Assembly (NCBI GenBank): GCA_022486585.1
Contig: JAKVKI010000002.1
Coordinates: 50,924 to 114,923, forward strand
DNA length: 64,000 nt
DNA from: Megasphaera sp.
GTDB taxonomy: Bacteria; Bacillota; Negativicutes; Veillonellales; Megasphaeraceae
Reading direction: 5' to 3'
Below, in pieces: positions 9,870 to 19,521 of the stretch. Within the stretch, counting starts at the first letter, position 1; each line of letters starts with the position of its first letter. A program made the translations under genes and the position numbers. The notes under the pieces were generated by a model, which was given only the letters and a program-made list of their open reading frames with translations, ran no database searches and was not told where the DNA came from.

Positions 9870-10955
9870 ATGTTAGCAGTAGTACGAATCGGTTGGAGTG
9901 AGTCTGATCAATCACGTCGCATGGATGCTGTGCTGGCGTATGCCCTGGAAGGGATAGCATATGAATCATGCAGTACGATGCATGGGCTGCAGTCGTTTTT
10001 GGACAGGAATGGAGCCCATGAAAAAGTGCTTCTGTTTGCCGTGGCGCTGCCATCATGGGGACTGACTTCGTCGTATGCCCGGTTTTTACACTTTTTGATG
10101 GCACAGGAGCATTGTTTAGAAGGTTGTTGGGGCGGTGTTATCGTTGACGGACCTGGTGAAATTTTTACTAAAAAGTTAGGCCGCGAAGTTATTGCACTGG
10201 CTAATCGGGCAGGGTGTGCCTTCCCTGGTAAACCCCTTGTAGAAGCGACGGGTTCACTGTATAATTTTCAAACCCAGGCGATGATACAAGGCGTTCCTCG
10301 TTTTGAAGCGTATGAAAAGAGTGCCCGTCGTCTAGTATTGAAATTGACAGATGGTCATCTGCAAAAAAAAAGCTTTTCCCAACGAAGGGAAAAGCCGTAT
10401 ATAGTGGCATTGCATGCATCGAGCCGCAAAACATCAAATACATTATTATTATGGGAAATGGTGCGTCAAGCATTACAAGATCGGGCAACAGTAACGGAAA
10501 TATCCCTGCGTAATGGCTCCGTTGTCGATTGCCGCGGTTGTAGTTATGAAGCCTGCCTTCATTTTGGTGAAAAAGGGGATTGCTTCTATGGCGGCGTTAT
10601 GGTGGATGAAGTTTATCCGGCTGTGCGCCAGTGTGATGCGCTAGTGCTTATTTGCCCTAATTATAATGATGCTGTCAGTGCAAATATTATGGCATTCATC
10701 AATCGTCTGACGGCACTGTTCCGCAAAGACGGGGAGGCCTTTGCACATAAGCGAATCTATGCCTTAGTCGTATCGGGATATAGTGGCGGAGATATTGTAG
10801 CTGAACAGATCCTGGATGCTATGAATTGCAATAAAAATTTTATTCTGCCGGGACAGTTTGTTCTGATGGAAACAGCAAATGATCCTAAGAGTATCCTGCG
10901 CTGTTCCCGTATTCAAGAACGGGCAGCAGCTTTTGCTGATCATATAGTACGATAA
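9870..10955 (+). CDS. Two-domain flavoprotein: unknown N-domain plus NAD(P)H-dependent FMN reductase-like domain
   Basis: 361 residues. Residues 1-160 form a domain I do not recognise; about 172-361 resemble the NADPH-dependent FMN reductase / iron-sulfur flavoprotein family, with an N-terminal ALHASSRKTSNT phosphate-binding loop and a four-cysteine motif C221-x2-C224-x4-C229-x8-C238 that could bind an Fe-S cluster or metal. The domain junction is encoded by an A9 run and a 9-bp hairpin (10363-10395, see findings). Third gene of the module with the giant fusion and the LDH-like gene (16-nt gap), so a redox partner role for that module is likely but unproven. Ends before a bidirectional terminator shared with rpmB. 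Confidence 0.75.
   Translation: MLAVVRIGWSESDQSRRMDAVLAYALEGIAYESCSTMHGLQSFLDRNGAHEKVLLFAVALPSWGLTSSYARFLHFLMAQEHCLEGCWGGVIVDGPGEIFTKKLGREVIALANRAGCAFPGKPLVEATGSLYNFQTQAMIQGVPRFEAYEKSARRLVLKLTDGHLQKKSFSQRREKPYIVALHASSRKTSNTLLLWEMVRQALQDRATVTEISLRNGSVVDCRGCSYEACLHFGEKGDCFYGGVMVDEVYPAVRQCDALVLICPNYNDAVSANIMAFINRLTALFRKDGEAFAHKRIYALVVSGYSGGDIVAEQILDAMNCNKNFILPGQFVLMETANDPKSILRCSRIQERAAAFADHIVR
10363..10395 (-). terminator. Minus-strand terminator-like hairpin inside the flavoprotein gene
   Basis: On the minus strand GCTTTTCCC, loop TTCGTT, GGGAAAAGC, then T9: the form of an intrinsic terminator. On the plus strand the same bases are A9 followed by a 9-bp stem, a possible slippage site. Function is uncertain either way. 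Confidence 0.4.
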
Positions 10956-10963
10956 AAGATAAT

Positions 10964-10998
10964 AAAAAAAGATGATTCAGAAGAATCATCTTTTTTTA
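10964..10998. terminator. Bidirectional terminator between the flavoprotein gene and rpmB
   Basis: Stem AAAAAGATGATTC / GAATCATCTTTTT with A and T runs on both sides; serves both convergent genes. Confidence 0.92.
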
Positions 10999-11005
10999 TA
11001 TGGGA

Positions 11006-11197
11006 TTAAACATCACGCTGTACTTTGCCGGAACGAAGGCAACGAGTGCAAACGTTAACACGTTTGACTTCGCCGTCTACGACTGCACGTACTCTTTGGA
11101 TATTTGGTTTCCATGTTTTTTTCGTTTTTAAATGGGAATGGCTGACATTCATGCCGCTTTGTGTTCCCTTACCGCATATTTCGCAATAGTTTGCCAT
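11006..11197 (-). CDS. rpmB: 50S ribosomal protein L28
   Basis: 63 residues, the usual length for L28. Begins MANYCEICGKGTQSGMNVSH and ends with the CTRCLRSGKVQR motif; the CxxC pairs (C5/C8 and near 53/56) are the zinc-ribbon version. ATG behind GGGAGGTG on the minus strand. A single-gene unit with its own promoter (11237-11265) and terminator, divergent from recG, as in many Firmicutes. Confidence 0.97.
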   Translation of the reverse strand: MANYCEICGKGTQSGMNVSHSHLKTKKTWKPNIQRVRAVVDGEVKRVNVCTRCLRSGKVQRDV

Positions 11198-11236
11198 TAG
11201 TTACACCTCCCTGCACCATTACAGTACAACATAAAA

Positions 11237-11265
11237 ATTTTATCATAAAAGCCACAGTAAATCAA
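11237..11265 (-). promoter_or_regulatory. Promoter of rpmB
   Basis: Minus-strand TTGATT, 17-bp spacer, TAAAAT, ending about 40 bp before the L28 start. Confidence 0.65.
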
Positions 11266-11332
11266 GGATTATTTATAAAAAGCCTACAAAATATGATACA
11301 ATAAATACGAGAAAAATACAAGGAGCTTTTTT

Positions 11333-13372
11333 ATGAAATCATCTATTCGCGAGTTAAAGGGCGTAGGAACGCGGAAAGAAAAATTGTTGAACAAGCTGGG
11401 CATCGTTACCATTACTGATTTGTTGCAATATTTCCCGCGGGCCTATGAAGATAGAAGTCGTATACTGCCTATTGGCAGGGTGGAACTGCCAATGGAGCAG
11501 GCTGCCCTGGTATGCGGTACAGTGGCAATGATGCAGGAATTACGGCCGCGACGGGGGATACATATTTTGAAGGTAACTGTTGTTGATGATAGTGGTGCCG
11601 TTGATTTGGTTTGGTTCAATCAGCCTTTTAAGAAACGCTTATTTAAAAAGGGGATGGAACTAACCGCTTTCGGAAAGATGGAATGGGCCTATGGCCGCCG
11701 GCAGATGAATAGTCCTGATACGGAGCCGGGGCGGGCCACTGTCGCTGGGTTCACCCCGCTGTATGGTCTTACAGATGGATTGTATCAGTCTGATATCCGT
11801 AAGGCTGTACGCAGTGCGCTGCAGCGGGCTGCTAGCGAACCAGCGTTGCTGCCTGGCTGGCAGGGAGGACGACAGGTCGGATATTCGACGATGTCTGTAT
11901 TTGTGGCGTATGAAAATATGCATTTCCCGGAAACCATGGAAAAACAGCAGGAAGCGCGACGACAGCTGGCTTTTGAAGAGCTCTTTGATATGCAGCTGGG
12001 ATTGATGTTGCGGCGACGCCGGGAAGGTCAGCGTCACGGCATTAAATGCGGCCCTAATGGTACGCTGTTACGACAGTTTATAGCGCAGCTTCCATTTACG
12101 CTGACTAAGGGCCAGGTCGAAGCGTTTTTAGATATACAGAATGATATGGAAAGTGAAACGCCGATGCAGTGCCTCGTACAAGGTGATGTCGGTTCCGGGA
12201 AAACGGTTGTGGCGGCGCTGGCCTTGGCAAAAATTGTAGAGAATGGCTACGAAGGGGCGCTGATGGCACCGACAGAAATTTTGGCTATACAGCATTATGA
12301 GGAATTCAGCCGTTTGTTTCACGGTCTTCCAGTCCGTATTGCATTGCTCACAGGACGTACTAGTGCAAAAGAGCGCAAGGTGTTGTTGGAAGATTTGCAG
12401 CAAGGTAGTATTCAAATACTTATTGGTACACATGCACTTATTCAAAAGGATGTAGTATTTGCTAACTTGGGACTCGTCGTCACGGATGAACAACATCGCT
12501 TTGGAGTCCGTCAGCGGGCAGCGCTGCAAGGTAAGGGGGCAGATCCGCATACTCTGTTTATGACGGCGACGCCGATTCCACGGACACTGGCGTTATCGGT
12601 GTATGGTGATTTGGATGTATCTTCTATCCACGACATGCCACCAGGACGGAAAACGGTCAAAACGTATGCAGTCGGCGAAGCGATGCGGCAACGGATCTAT
12701 GTCTTTATGGAAAAACTGATAGCTAAAGGGCAGCAGTGCTATATTGTTTGTCCTTTAGTAGAAGAATCAGAAACGATGGACTTACAGGCGGCTACTGATT
12801 TATATGACCAGCTTCGTCAAGGGACCTTCCGAAAGCGTCGTTGCGGTCTTGTTCATGGTCGTATGACCGGTAAGGACAAGGAAGCCGTCATGGAGGCTTT
12901 TCAGCGAGGAGAGATAGATGTGCTCGTAGCAACGAGTGTCATCGAAGTAGGCGTCAATGTACCGAATGCGACGCTCATGCTTATCGATGGCGCTGAGCGG
13001 TTCGGCCTGGCTCAGCTGCACCAATTACGAGGCCGCGTCGGTCGTGGCGATCAACAGGCGTATTGTATCCTTTTGGCCAAAGGCGGTACCGACGAGACGC
13101 GGCAGCGGTTAAAATGGATGGAGACTATTCATGATGGCTTTGTCCTTGCTGAAAAAGACTTGTTATTGCGTGGCTCAGGACATCTTTTTGGGTATGCCCA
13201 GCATGGTCTGCCAGATCTTAAGGCGGCAGACATTATTGGTGACGTGGATCTGGTCATTGCGGCGAGGGACAAGGCAGCGGCTTATTTGAAAGGATCCATT
13301 GACGAAGAAGCCGTACGCCAGGCGCTGGTACATCGTTTTGGCAATGATTTCCAGGGATTGCTGTACAATTAG
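11333..13372 (+). CDS. recG: ATP-dependent DNA helicase RecG
   Basis: 679 residues, typical length. Remodels stalled forks and Holliday junctions. N-terminal helix-hairpin and OB-fold wedge (residues about 1-230), Walker A GDVGSGKTVVA (about 284-294), DEQH box TDEQHRFGVRQR, motif III MTATPIPRTLAL, motif VI QLRGRVGRG, and the C-terminal TRG-like region with LRGSGHLFG. Start at ATG 11333 behind AAGGAG. A TACAAT -10-like hexamer lies at 11297. Monocistronic between rpmB and guaB. Confidence 0.97.
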   Translation: MKSSIRELKGVGTRKEKLLNKLGIVTITDLLQYFPRAYEDRSRILPIGRVELPMEQAALVCGTVAMMQELRPRRGIHILKVTVVDDSGAVDLVWFNQPFKKRLFKKGMELTAFGKMEWAYGRRQMNSPDTEPGRATVAGFTPLYGLTDGLYQSDIRKAVRSALQRAASEPALLPGWQGGRQVGYSTMSVFVAYENMHFPETMEKQQEARRQLAFEELFDMQLGLMLRRRREGQRHGIKCGPNGTLLRQFIAQLPFTLTKGQVEAFLDIQNDMESETPMQCLVQGDVGSGKTVVAALALAKIVENGYEGALMAPTEILAIQHYEEFSRLFHGLPVRIALLTGRTSAKERKVLLEDLQQGSIQILIGTHALIQKDVVFANLGLVVTDEQHRFGVRQRAALQGKGADPHTLFMTATPIPRTLALSVYGDLDVSSIHDMPPGRKTVKTYAVGEAMRQRIYVFMEKLIAKGQQCYIVCPLVEESETMDLQAATDLYDQLRQGTFRKRRCGLVHGRMTGKDKEAVMEAFQRGEIDVLVATSVIEVGVNVPNATLMLIDGAERFGLAQLHQLRGRVGRGDQQAYCILLAKGGTDETRQRLKWMETIHDGFVLAEKDLLLRGSGHLFGYAQHGLPDLKAADIIGDVDLVIAARDKAAAYLKGSIDEEAVRQALVHRFGNDFQGLLYN

Positions 13373-13409
13373 CTTGTCTTTAATAAAGATTATTAAATTT
13401 CCCTAATGA

Positions 13410-14966
<1,557 letters not shown>

Positions 14967-14981
14967 GGACGGAGGGCTAGT

Positions 14982-15713
14982 GTGACGAGTACTATAGACA
15001 TATTGTCTGTTCCTATACAAAATGTGACGATGGAAGAAGCCTGTCAGTTCGCTTTTCAGTTTATTGATGAAGGAAAAGCGGCATCTATTGCCACAGCTAA
15101 TGCGGAAATGGTCATGAAAGCGCAAGAAGATGCAGAACTGGCACATATCCTGCAAGATGCAGATTTAGTTGTTCCTGATGGCGCTGGTGTCTTGTGGGCA
15201 GCAGAACAACAGGGATGTCATTTTAAAGAACGGGTGACAGGCGTCGATTTGGCTTGCAGGTTGCTAAAAGAAGCAGCATCACGTCAAACGGCGGTGTATC
15301 TCTTTGGTGGTGCTGAAGGAATCGCTGATGCAGCAGCTGATAATTTGCGGCGTATACATGGTGATATGAATATTGTTGGCACACATTCGGGCTTTTTTAC
15401 GGACGAGGCAGAACGACAGATCATTGATGATATCCGTACTAGGGGAACACAGATCCTGTTAGTGGCGTTAGGCGTTCCTAAACAGGAAAAATGGATTTCT
15501 GACCACATGTATGAATTGGGACCGTGTCTGTGCATGGGCGTCGGCGGAACGTTCGATGTTTTGTCTGGCAAAGCCTGCCGGGCGCCTAAATGGATGCAGG
15601 AACACCGTTTGGAATGGCTCTACCGTCTTGCCAAGGAACCGACACGCTTCAAGCGTATGTTGGCCTTGCCTAAATTTGTGGCTGCTGTCAAAAGCAGTAC
15701 CAAGGCCAAGTAG
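14982..15713 (+). CDS. WecG/TagA/CpsF-family glycosyltransferase
   Basis: 243 residues, GTG start behind GGAGGG. The family (GT26) transfers N-acetylmannosamine-type sugars onto undecaprenyl-linked lipid in wall or surface polysaccharide synthesis. Seen: TANAEMVMKA near residue 38, the conserved LVVPDGAGVLWA, the nucleotide-sugar segment VYLFGGAEG and the LVALGVPKQEKWI/GVGGTFDVLSG motifs. No other polysaccharide genes lie beside it; it starts a run with psd, pssA, a GT2 and surE, all envelope-linked except surE. The exact sugar is not deducible. Confidence 0.9.
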   Translation: MTSTIDILSVPIQNVTMEEACQFAFQFIDEGKAASIATANAEMVMKAQEDAELAHILQDADLVVPDGAGVLWAAEQQGCHFKERVTGVDLACRLLKEAASRQTAVYLFGGAEGIADAAADNLRRIHGDMNIVGTHSGFFTDEAERQIIDDIRTRGTQILLVALGVPKQEKWISDHMYELGPCLCMGVGGTFDVLSGKACRAPKWMQEHRLEWLYRLAKEPTRFKRMLALPKFVAAVKSSTKAK

Positions 15714-15728
15714 ATTTGAGGTGATGTT

Positions 15729-16367
15729 TTGAATAAACCATTTATTATTGAAGATGGCTATATATTCATAGCAGTGCCGGCTATTCTTGCTGTATTGGCC
15801 GGGTATTTCCTGAATGCCTATATAGCGGCGCTGCCAGCTTTGTTAGCTCTGTATTTTGCTTATTTTTTCCGCAATCCCCATCGGGCAGTTCCAGCTGATG
15901 AAGATGCCCTGGTGGCACCGGCTGACGGGACGGTCATGGGTGTAGAAGAAGTGTTTGAAGATACGTACTTGAACAAAAAGTGCCGTAAAATTATTATTTT
16001 CTTATCTATTTTCAATGCCCATGTGAATCGGGCGCCGTTATCCGGAACAATTGATTTCCAGCAGTATACGTGCGGCCGTTTTCGTCCTGCGTACAAAGAA
16101 GGCGTTGGATACGAAAATGAACGGTATTCTATCGGCATTGAAAATGGGCACACCCAAATTTTAGTGACGGTCATTGCTGGTATTTTAGCACGACGTATCG
16201 TTTCTTGGGTTACGTTAGGTGATACACTGCTTCATGGTCAGCTGTATGGTATGATTAAGTTCGGCTCCTGTGCGGAAATCTACGTTGGGGATGATGTGGA
16301 TATTCTGGTGCAGAAAGGACAGAAAGTGCGTTGTGGTGAGACCATTATAGGGAGGATTGTACAATGA
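15729..16367 (+). CDS. psd: Phosphatidylserine decarboxylase, short form
   Basis: 212 residues, TTG start behind GAGGTGATG. Converts phosphatidylserine to phosphatidylethanolamine. An N-terminal hydrophobic stretch (about 10-45) is membrane-associated; NAHVNRAPLSG and the autocleavage motif KFGS near residue 178 mark the self-processing pyruvoyl enzyme (cleavage between Gly and Ser). Length fits the short Psd type rather than the longer E. coli type. The ATG of pssA overlaps its stop (ATGA), so the two consecutive steps of PE synthesis are coupled, in reverse biosynthetic order. Confidence 0.95.
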   Translation: MNKPFIIEDGYIFIAVPAILAVLAGYFLNAYIAALPALLALYFAYFFRNPHRAVPADEDALVAPADGTVMGVEEVFEDTYLNKKCRKIIIFLSIFNAHVNRAPLSGTIDFQQYTCGRFRPAYKEGVGYENERYSIGIENGHTQILVTVIAGILARRIVSWVTLGDTLLHGQLYGMIKFGSCAEIYVGDDVDILVQKGQKVRCGETIIGRIVQ

Positions 16368-17032
16368 AAAAAGTAATACCTTGCCTGTTCACGTCGGGCA
16401 ATCTTGGCTTCGGCGTTTTGAGCATGATTATGACATTGCACGGGCTGTATACGTATGCCGGCATTTGTATTTTGTTATCGCTGGCATGTGATGCTTGTGA
16501 TGGGCGCAGTGCACGTGCGCTTGGTGTCGCTGGCGACTTTGGCAAAGAATTGGATTCCCTGTCAGATTGTGTTTCTTTTGGCGCTGCTTCGGGATTCTTG
16601 ATTTATTCTTATGCTTTGCAAGAATTAGGCTGGATTGGTGCCATCCCGGCTATTGTGTATGCTTGCTTCGGCGGCTTGCGCTTAGCTCGGTTTAACCTTA
16701 ATACGACGGTCGTCCATGGTTATTTTCAGGGTATGCCGATTCCGAATGGTGGCTGCCTGATTGCGACGTATGTTATTTCCGGAGTACATCTTCCGGCATG
16801 GTTCATCGCTATTGTTGTATTGGCGTTGGGATATCATTTAGTCAGCAAAATCCATAATCCGGATTTCAAAGGGGCTAGTGCCGATGTCCTTTACAAGTCA
16901 GCGTTGGCAATTGCGCTTGTTTTTGGCGCGCTTGTGCTGGCCTTTGTCGATTGGCATCTCATCCTGACGATGCCCTTCTTGCTGTACATCGTGTTCGGTT
17001 TAGTCAATACAGCTATGAACTTCGCTCACTAA
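16364..17032 (+). CDS. pssA: CDP-diacylglycerol-serine O-phosphatidyltransferase
   Basis: 222 residues, integral membrane. Makes phosphatidylserine from CDP-diacylglycerol and serine. Carries the CDP-alcohol phosphotransferase signature DGRSARALGVAGDFGKELD plus SLSD (residues about 46-68) and about six hydrophobic segments. Its start overlaps the psd stop by four bases. The membrane GT2 gene follows closely. Confidence 0.95.
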   Translation: MKKVIPCLFTSGNLGFGVLSMIMTLHGLYTYAGICILLSLACDACDGRSARALGVAGDFGKELDSLSDCVSFGAASGFLIYSYALQELGWIGAIPAIVYACFGGLRLARFNLNTTVVHGYFQGMPIPNGGCLIATYVISGVHLPAWFIAIVVLALGYHLVSKIHNPDFKGASADVLYKSALAIALVFGALVLAFVDWHLILTMPFLLYIVFGLVNTAMNFAH

Positions 17033-17051
17033 GTGTTTGGGAGAGGTATGT

Positions 17052-18302
17052 ATGGAACATATTTTGGATATCATCATGATACCCATTCAAGTTATTATCG
17101 TATTTTATTCTCTGTATTATTTTATTTTGGCTTTGTTCGGCTTGCTGAAACGGAAAGAACGTATTACGACAGAACCAAAAAACACCTTTGCCGCTGTCAT
17201 TTGTGCCCATAATGAAGAAAAAGTAGTATGGCAGCTCATTGACAACTTGAAGCAGCTTCACTATCCGCGAGATATGTTCGATATCTATGTAGTAGCGGAT
17301 AACTGTACAGATCATACGGCCGATGTCTGCCGTGAACACGGTGCTATCGTTAAAATACGGACGAATACGAAGCAAGTAGGCAAAGGGTATGCAATGGACT
17401 GGATGTTTGCCCAGATGCTGGCACAAGAGAAGCAGTATGATGCGTTCGTAGTCTTTGATGCTGATAATCTTGTCCACCCGGAATTTTTGCGGGAAATGAA
17501 CAATCATTTGTGTAAGGGTGAACAAGTCATACAGGGATATATGGATGCTAAAAATCCTACAGATACATGGATTGCCGGCACGTTTTCCATTGCTTTTTGG
17601 CTTATTAACCACATGTGGCATTTAGCAAAATATAATATTGGATTGTCTACGGCATTAGGTGGTACCGGTATGTGTATTGCTACGTCTATTGTTCGTAAAT
17701 ATGGCTGGGGCTGTGACTGCCTGACAGAGGACATGGAATTTTCCATGAAGGTCCTTTTGGAGGGTGTACGGACTTGTTGGGCCCATGATGCTATCATTTA
17801 TGATGAAAAGGCACTTAGTTTTATGCAATCATGCCGGCAGCGTAAGCGCTGGGCCCAAGGGCAGTGCGATTGTGGCGGCCGTTTTATTCCTAAGCTTTTT
17901 GCCAAAGGCATTAAGACCGGAAATATTCGCATGCTCGATGGCATTGTCACGTTATCGCAACCTTTTTTTATGATGATGTCGACTATTTATGCTGTTATTG
18001 CATCGATAAATTCGTATGTTCCATTATATACGAATATCTTGTATCAGCTTGTGCCTCTTCAGATGTGGACGGTCATCGGTGTAGGCCAGTACCTCATACC
18101 GGTTATTGTCTTGCTGCAAATAAAGGTTCCCATGAAATCGTGGCTGTATCTCATTGTGTATCCGCTGTTTATGTATAGTTGGATTCCCGTTACGTTTTTA
18201 GGATTTAAGGATCGCCATAAGATGAAATGGAGCCATACGATTCATACTCGTGCTGTATCCTATGACAGTGCCGCCTTGCTGCGGAAAGAAAACAAGAAGT
18301 AG
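17052..18302 (+). CDS. Membrane glycosyltransferase, family 2
   Basis: 416 residues. Start ATG 17052, five bases after GAGAGG; the TTG at 17037 lacks such a site. One N-terminal membrane helix (about 8-30), a GT-A domain with CAHNEEKVV, FDADNLVHP (DxD-like, metal and nucleotide sugar) and TEDMEFSMK, the QRKRWAQGQ (QxxRW) motif of processive or membrane GT2 enzymes, then three or four C-terminal helices. Acceptor and sugar are unknown. Placement between pssA and surE suggests an envelope glycolipid or polysaccharide role, which is inference. Confidence 0.88.
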   Translation: MEHILDIIMIPIQVIIVFYSLYYFILALFGLLKRKERITTEPKNTFAAVICAHNEEKVVWQLIDNLKQLHYPRDMFDIYVVADNCTDHTADVCREHGAIVKIRTNTKQVGKGYAMDWMFAQMLAQEKQYDAFVVFDADNLVHPEFLREMNNHLCKGEQVIQGYMDAKNPTDTWIAGTFSIAFWLINHMWHLAKYNIGLSTALGGTGMCIATSIVRKYGWGCDCLTEDMEFSMKVLLEGVRTCWAHDAIIYDEKALSFMQSCRQRKRWAQGQCDCGGRFIPKLFAKGIKTGNIRMLDGIVTLSQPFFMMMSTIYAVIASINSYVPLYTNILYQLVPLQMWTVIGVGQYLIPVIVLLQIKVPMKSWLYLIVYPLFMYSWIPVTFLGFKDRHKMKWSHTIHTRAVSYDSAALLRKENKK

Positions 18303-18316
18303 GAGAGGAAAATAGC

Positions 18317-19072
18317 ATGCATATTCTGTTGACGAATGATGATGGTCTGCGTGCGCCAGGGCTGCAGATCCTGAAACAGGAACTGGCAACAGCTGGCTAT
18401 GACTTGACTGTCGTTGCGCCTAATGGACAGCGCAGCGCCGCGTCTCATTCTATGACCATCAATAAAGCATTATATTGTAAAGAAGTATCTCCTGCAGGTG
18501 CGTCCGTGCGGGAAATCACTGTTTCCGGAACGCCTGTAGATTGTGTCAAAATGGCGATGGAATATTTCCTGGCTGACCATAAGCCTGATTTGATTATTTC
18601 TGGTATTAATAATGGTTATAATTTGGGAAGCGACGTTTTATATTCCGGGACCGTATCGGCAGCGATGGAAGGTCCGTATTATCAGGTCCCAGCGATTGCT
18701 GTATCGATGAATCCGATGGAAGAAGAACGATGCATACGTACGGCCCGGCTGGTTTGTGATATTGTGGAGCATATTATTTGTGGTGGCCGCTACCCGGGAA
18801 TCCTCAATGTAAATGTGCCTCCCAAAGGGCCAATCTGTCTGGCTAATGCTCGCGTCGTGCCGCAGACGGTCCAGATTTACCATAACGTTATTGCCGAAAA
18901 GAAGGATATTGATGGCAGTCTCTGTTATCGTATCGTTGGCGATATCGATATGGAATCTGCACCAGAGAATAGTGATGTAGCAGCTATTCGTTGTAACCAT
19001 GTAGCTATTACTCCTTTATGCTGGCGTCAAACAGCTGCTGCGGCAATTGAGCTGATTCGCAGTATTATATAA
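18317..19072 (+). CDS. surE: 5'/3'-nucleotidase SurE
   Basis: 251 residues. Metal-dependent nucleoside-monophosphate phosphatase. The N-terminal MHILLTNDDGLRAPG holds the DD metal pair, followed by VVAPNGQRSAASHSMT and the SGINNGYNLGSDVLYSGTVSAAMEG signature. Start ATG behind AGGAGAGG. Last gene of the guaB-surE run, closed by a UUCG-loop terminator. Confidence 0.96.
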   Translation: MHILLTNDDGLRAPGLQILKQELATAGYDLTVVAPNGQRSAASHSMTINKALYCKEVSPAGASVREITVSGTPVDCVKMAMEYFLADHKPDLIISGINNGYNLGSDVLYSGTVSAAMEGPYYQVPAIAVSMNPMEEERCIRTARLVCDIVEHIICGGRYPGILNVNVPPKGPICLANARVVPQTVQIYHNVIAEKKDIDGSLCYRIVGDIDMESAPENSDVAAIRCNHVAITPLCWRQTAAAAIELIRSII

Positions 19073-19074
19073 GG

Positions 19075-19101
19075 AAACGCTTCTTCGGAAGCGTTTTTTT
19101 T
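19075..19101 (+). terminator. Intrinsic terminator after surE
   Basis: Stem AAACGCTTC, UUCG tetraloop, GAAGCGTTT, then a T run. Confidence 0.95.
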
Positions 19102-19185
19102 ACGTAAAATAAAGGAGAAAATATTAATTATTAATACATATATATAACGCAATAATAACATGCATATTTAGAAAATATAAATGAC

Positions 19186-19214
19186 TTGCTAAAAAGAACC
19201 ACTTGCGCTATAAT
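19186..19214 (+). promoter_or_regulatory. Promoter of the glycine riboswitch-symporter unit
   Basis: TTGCTA, 17-bp spacer, TATAAT; starts transcription just before the aptamers. Confidence 0.8.
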
Positions 19215-19239
19215 CATGACTAAATCACATACGAAGTGG

Positions 19240-19405
19240 ATGAAGCATACGGGAGAAGGCGTGAGCCTGCCGACGGAGTAAAACTCTCAGGTGTCCTTTG
19301 GACGGGACCGCATGCGGACACAACTCTGGAGAGTCCCTAACCGGGCGCCGAAGGTGAAAGAAATCGCAGATTTCCAATCTCTCAGGCAAAAGGACAGAGC
19401 ATACA
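19240..19405 (+). ncRNA. Tandem glycine riboswitch
   Basis: Two aptamer-like modules in series: the first around CGGGAGAAGGC to ACTCTCAGGTGTCC, the second from CTGGAGAGTCCC through GGGCGCCGAAGG to CTCTCAGGCAAAAGGACAGAG. The last motif is the canonical 3' core of glycine aptamers. Followed by a hairpin with a T6 run, so control by transcription termination is likely. The downstream gene is an amino-acid:cation symporter, a known target class. Whether glycine turns it on or off cannot be read with confidence. Ends are approximate. Confidence 0.92.
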
Positions 19406-19437
19406 GCAATATTTTCCATTGCGTTTGTTTTTGTCGT

Positions 19438-19475
19438 CCTATCTTCAGAGTCGTCTGTTGATAGGATTTTTTGTT
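19438..19475 (+). terminator. Riboswitch expression-platform terminator
   Basis: CCTATC (19438-19443) pairs with GATAGG (19460-19465), followed by ATTTTTTGTT. It lies between the aptamers and the symporter start. Confidence 0.8.
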
Positions 19476-19521
19476 ATTATTTTTAGTATTCTGTATATGT
19501 TGGTTAAGGGGAGAATGGAAA

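Noticed and set aside
19471..19521. N-terminal extension of the AGCS symporter
   Set aside because: It begins inside the riboswitch terminator; ATG 19522 has a good ribosome site.
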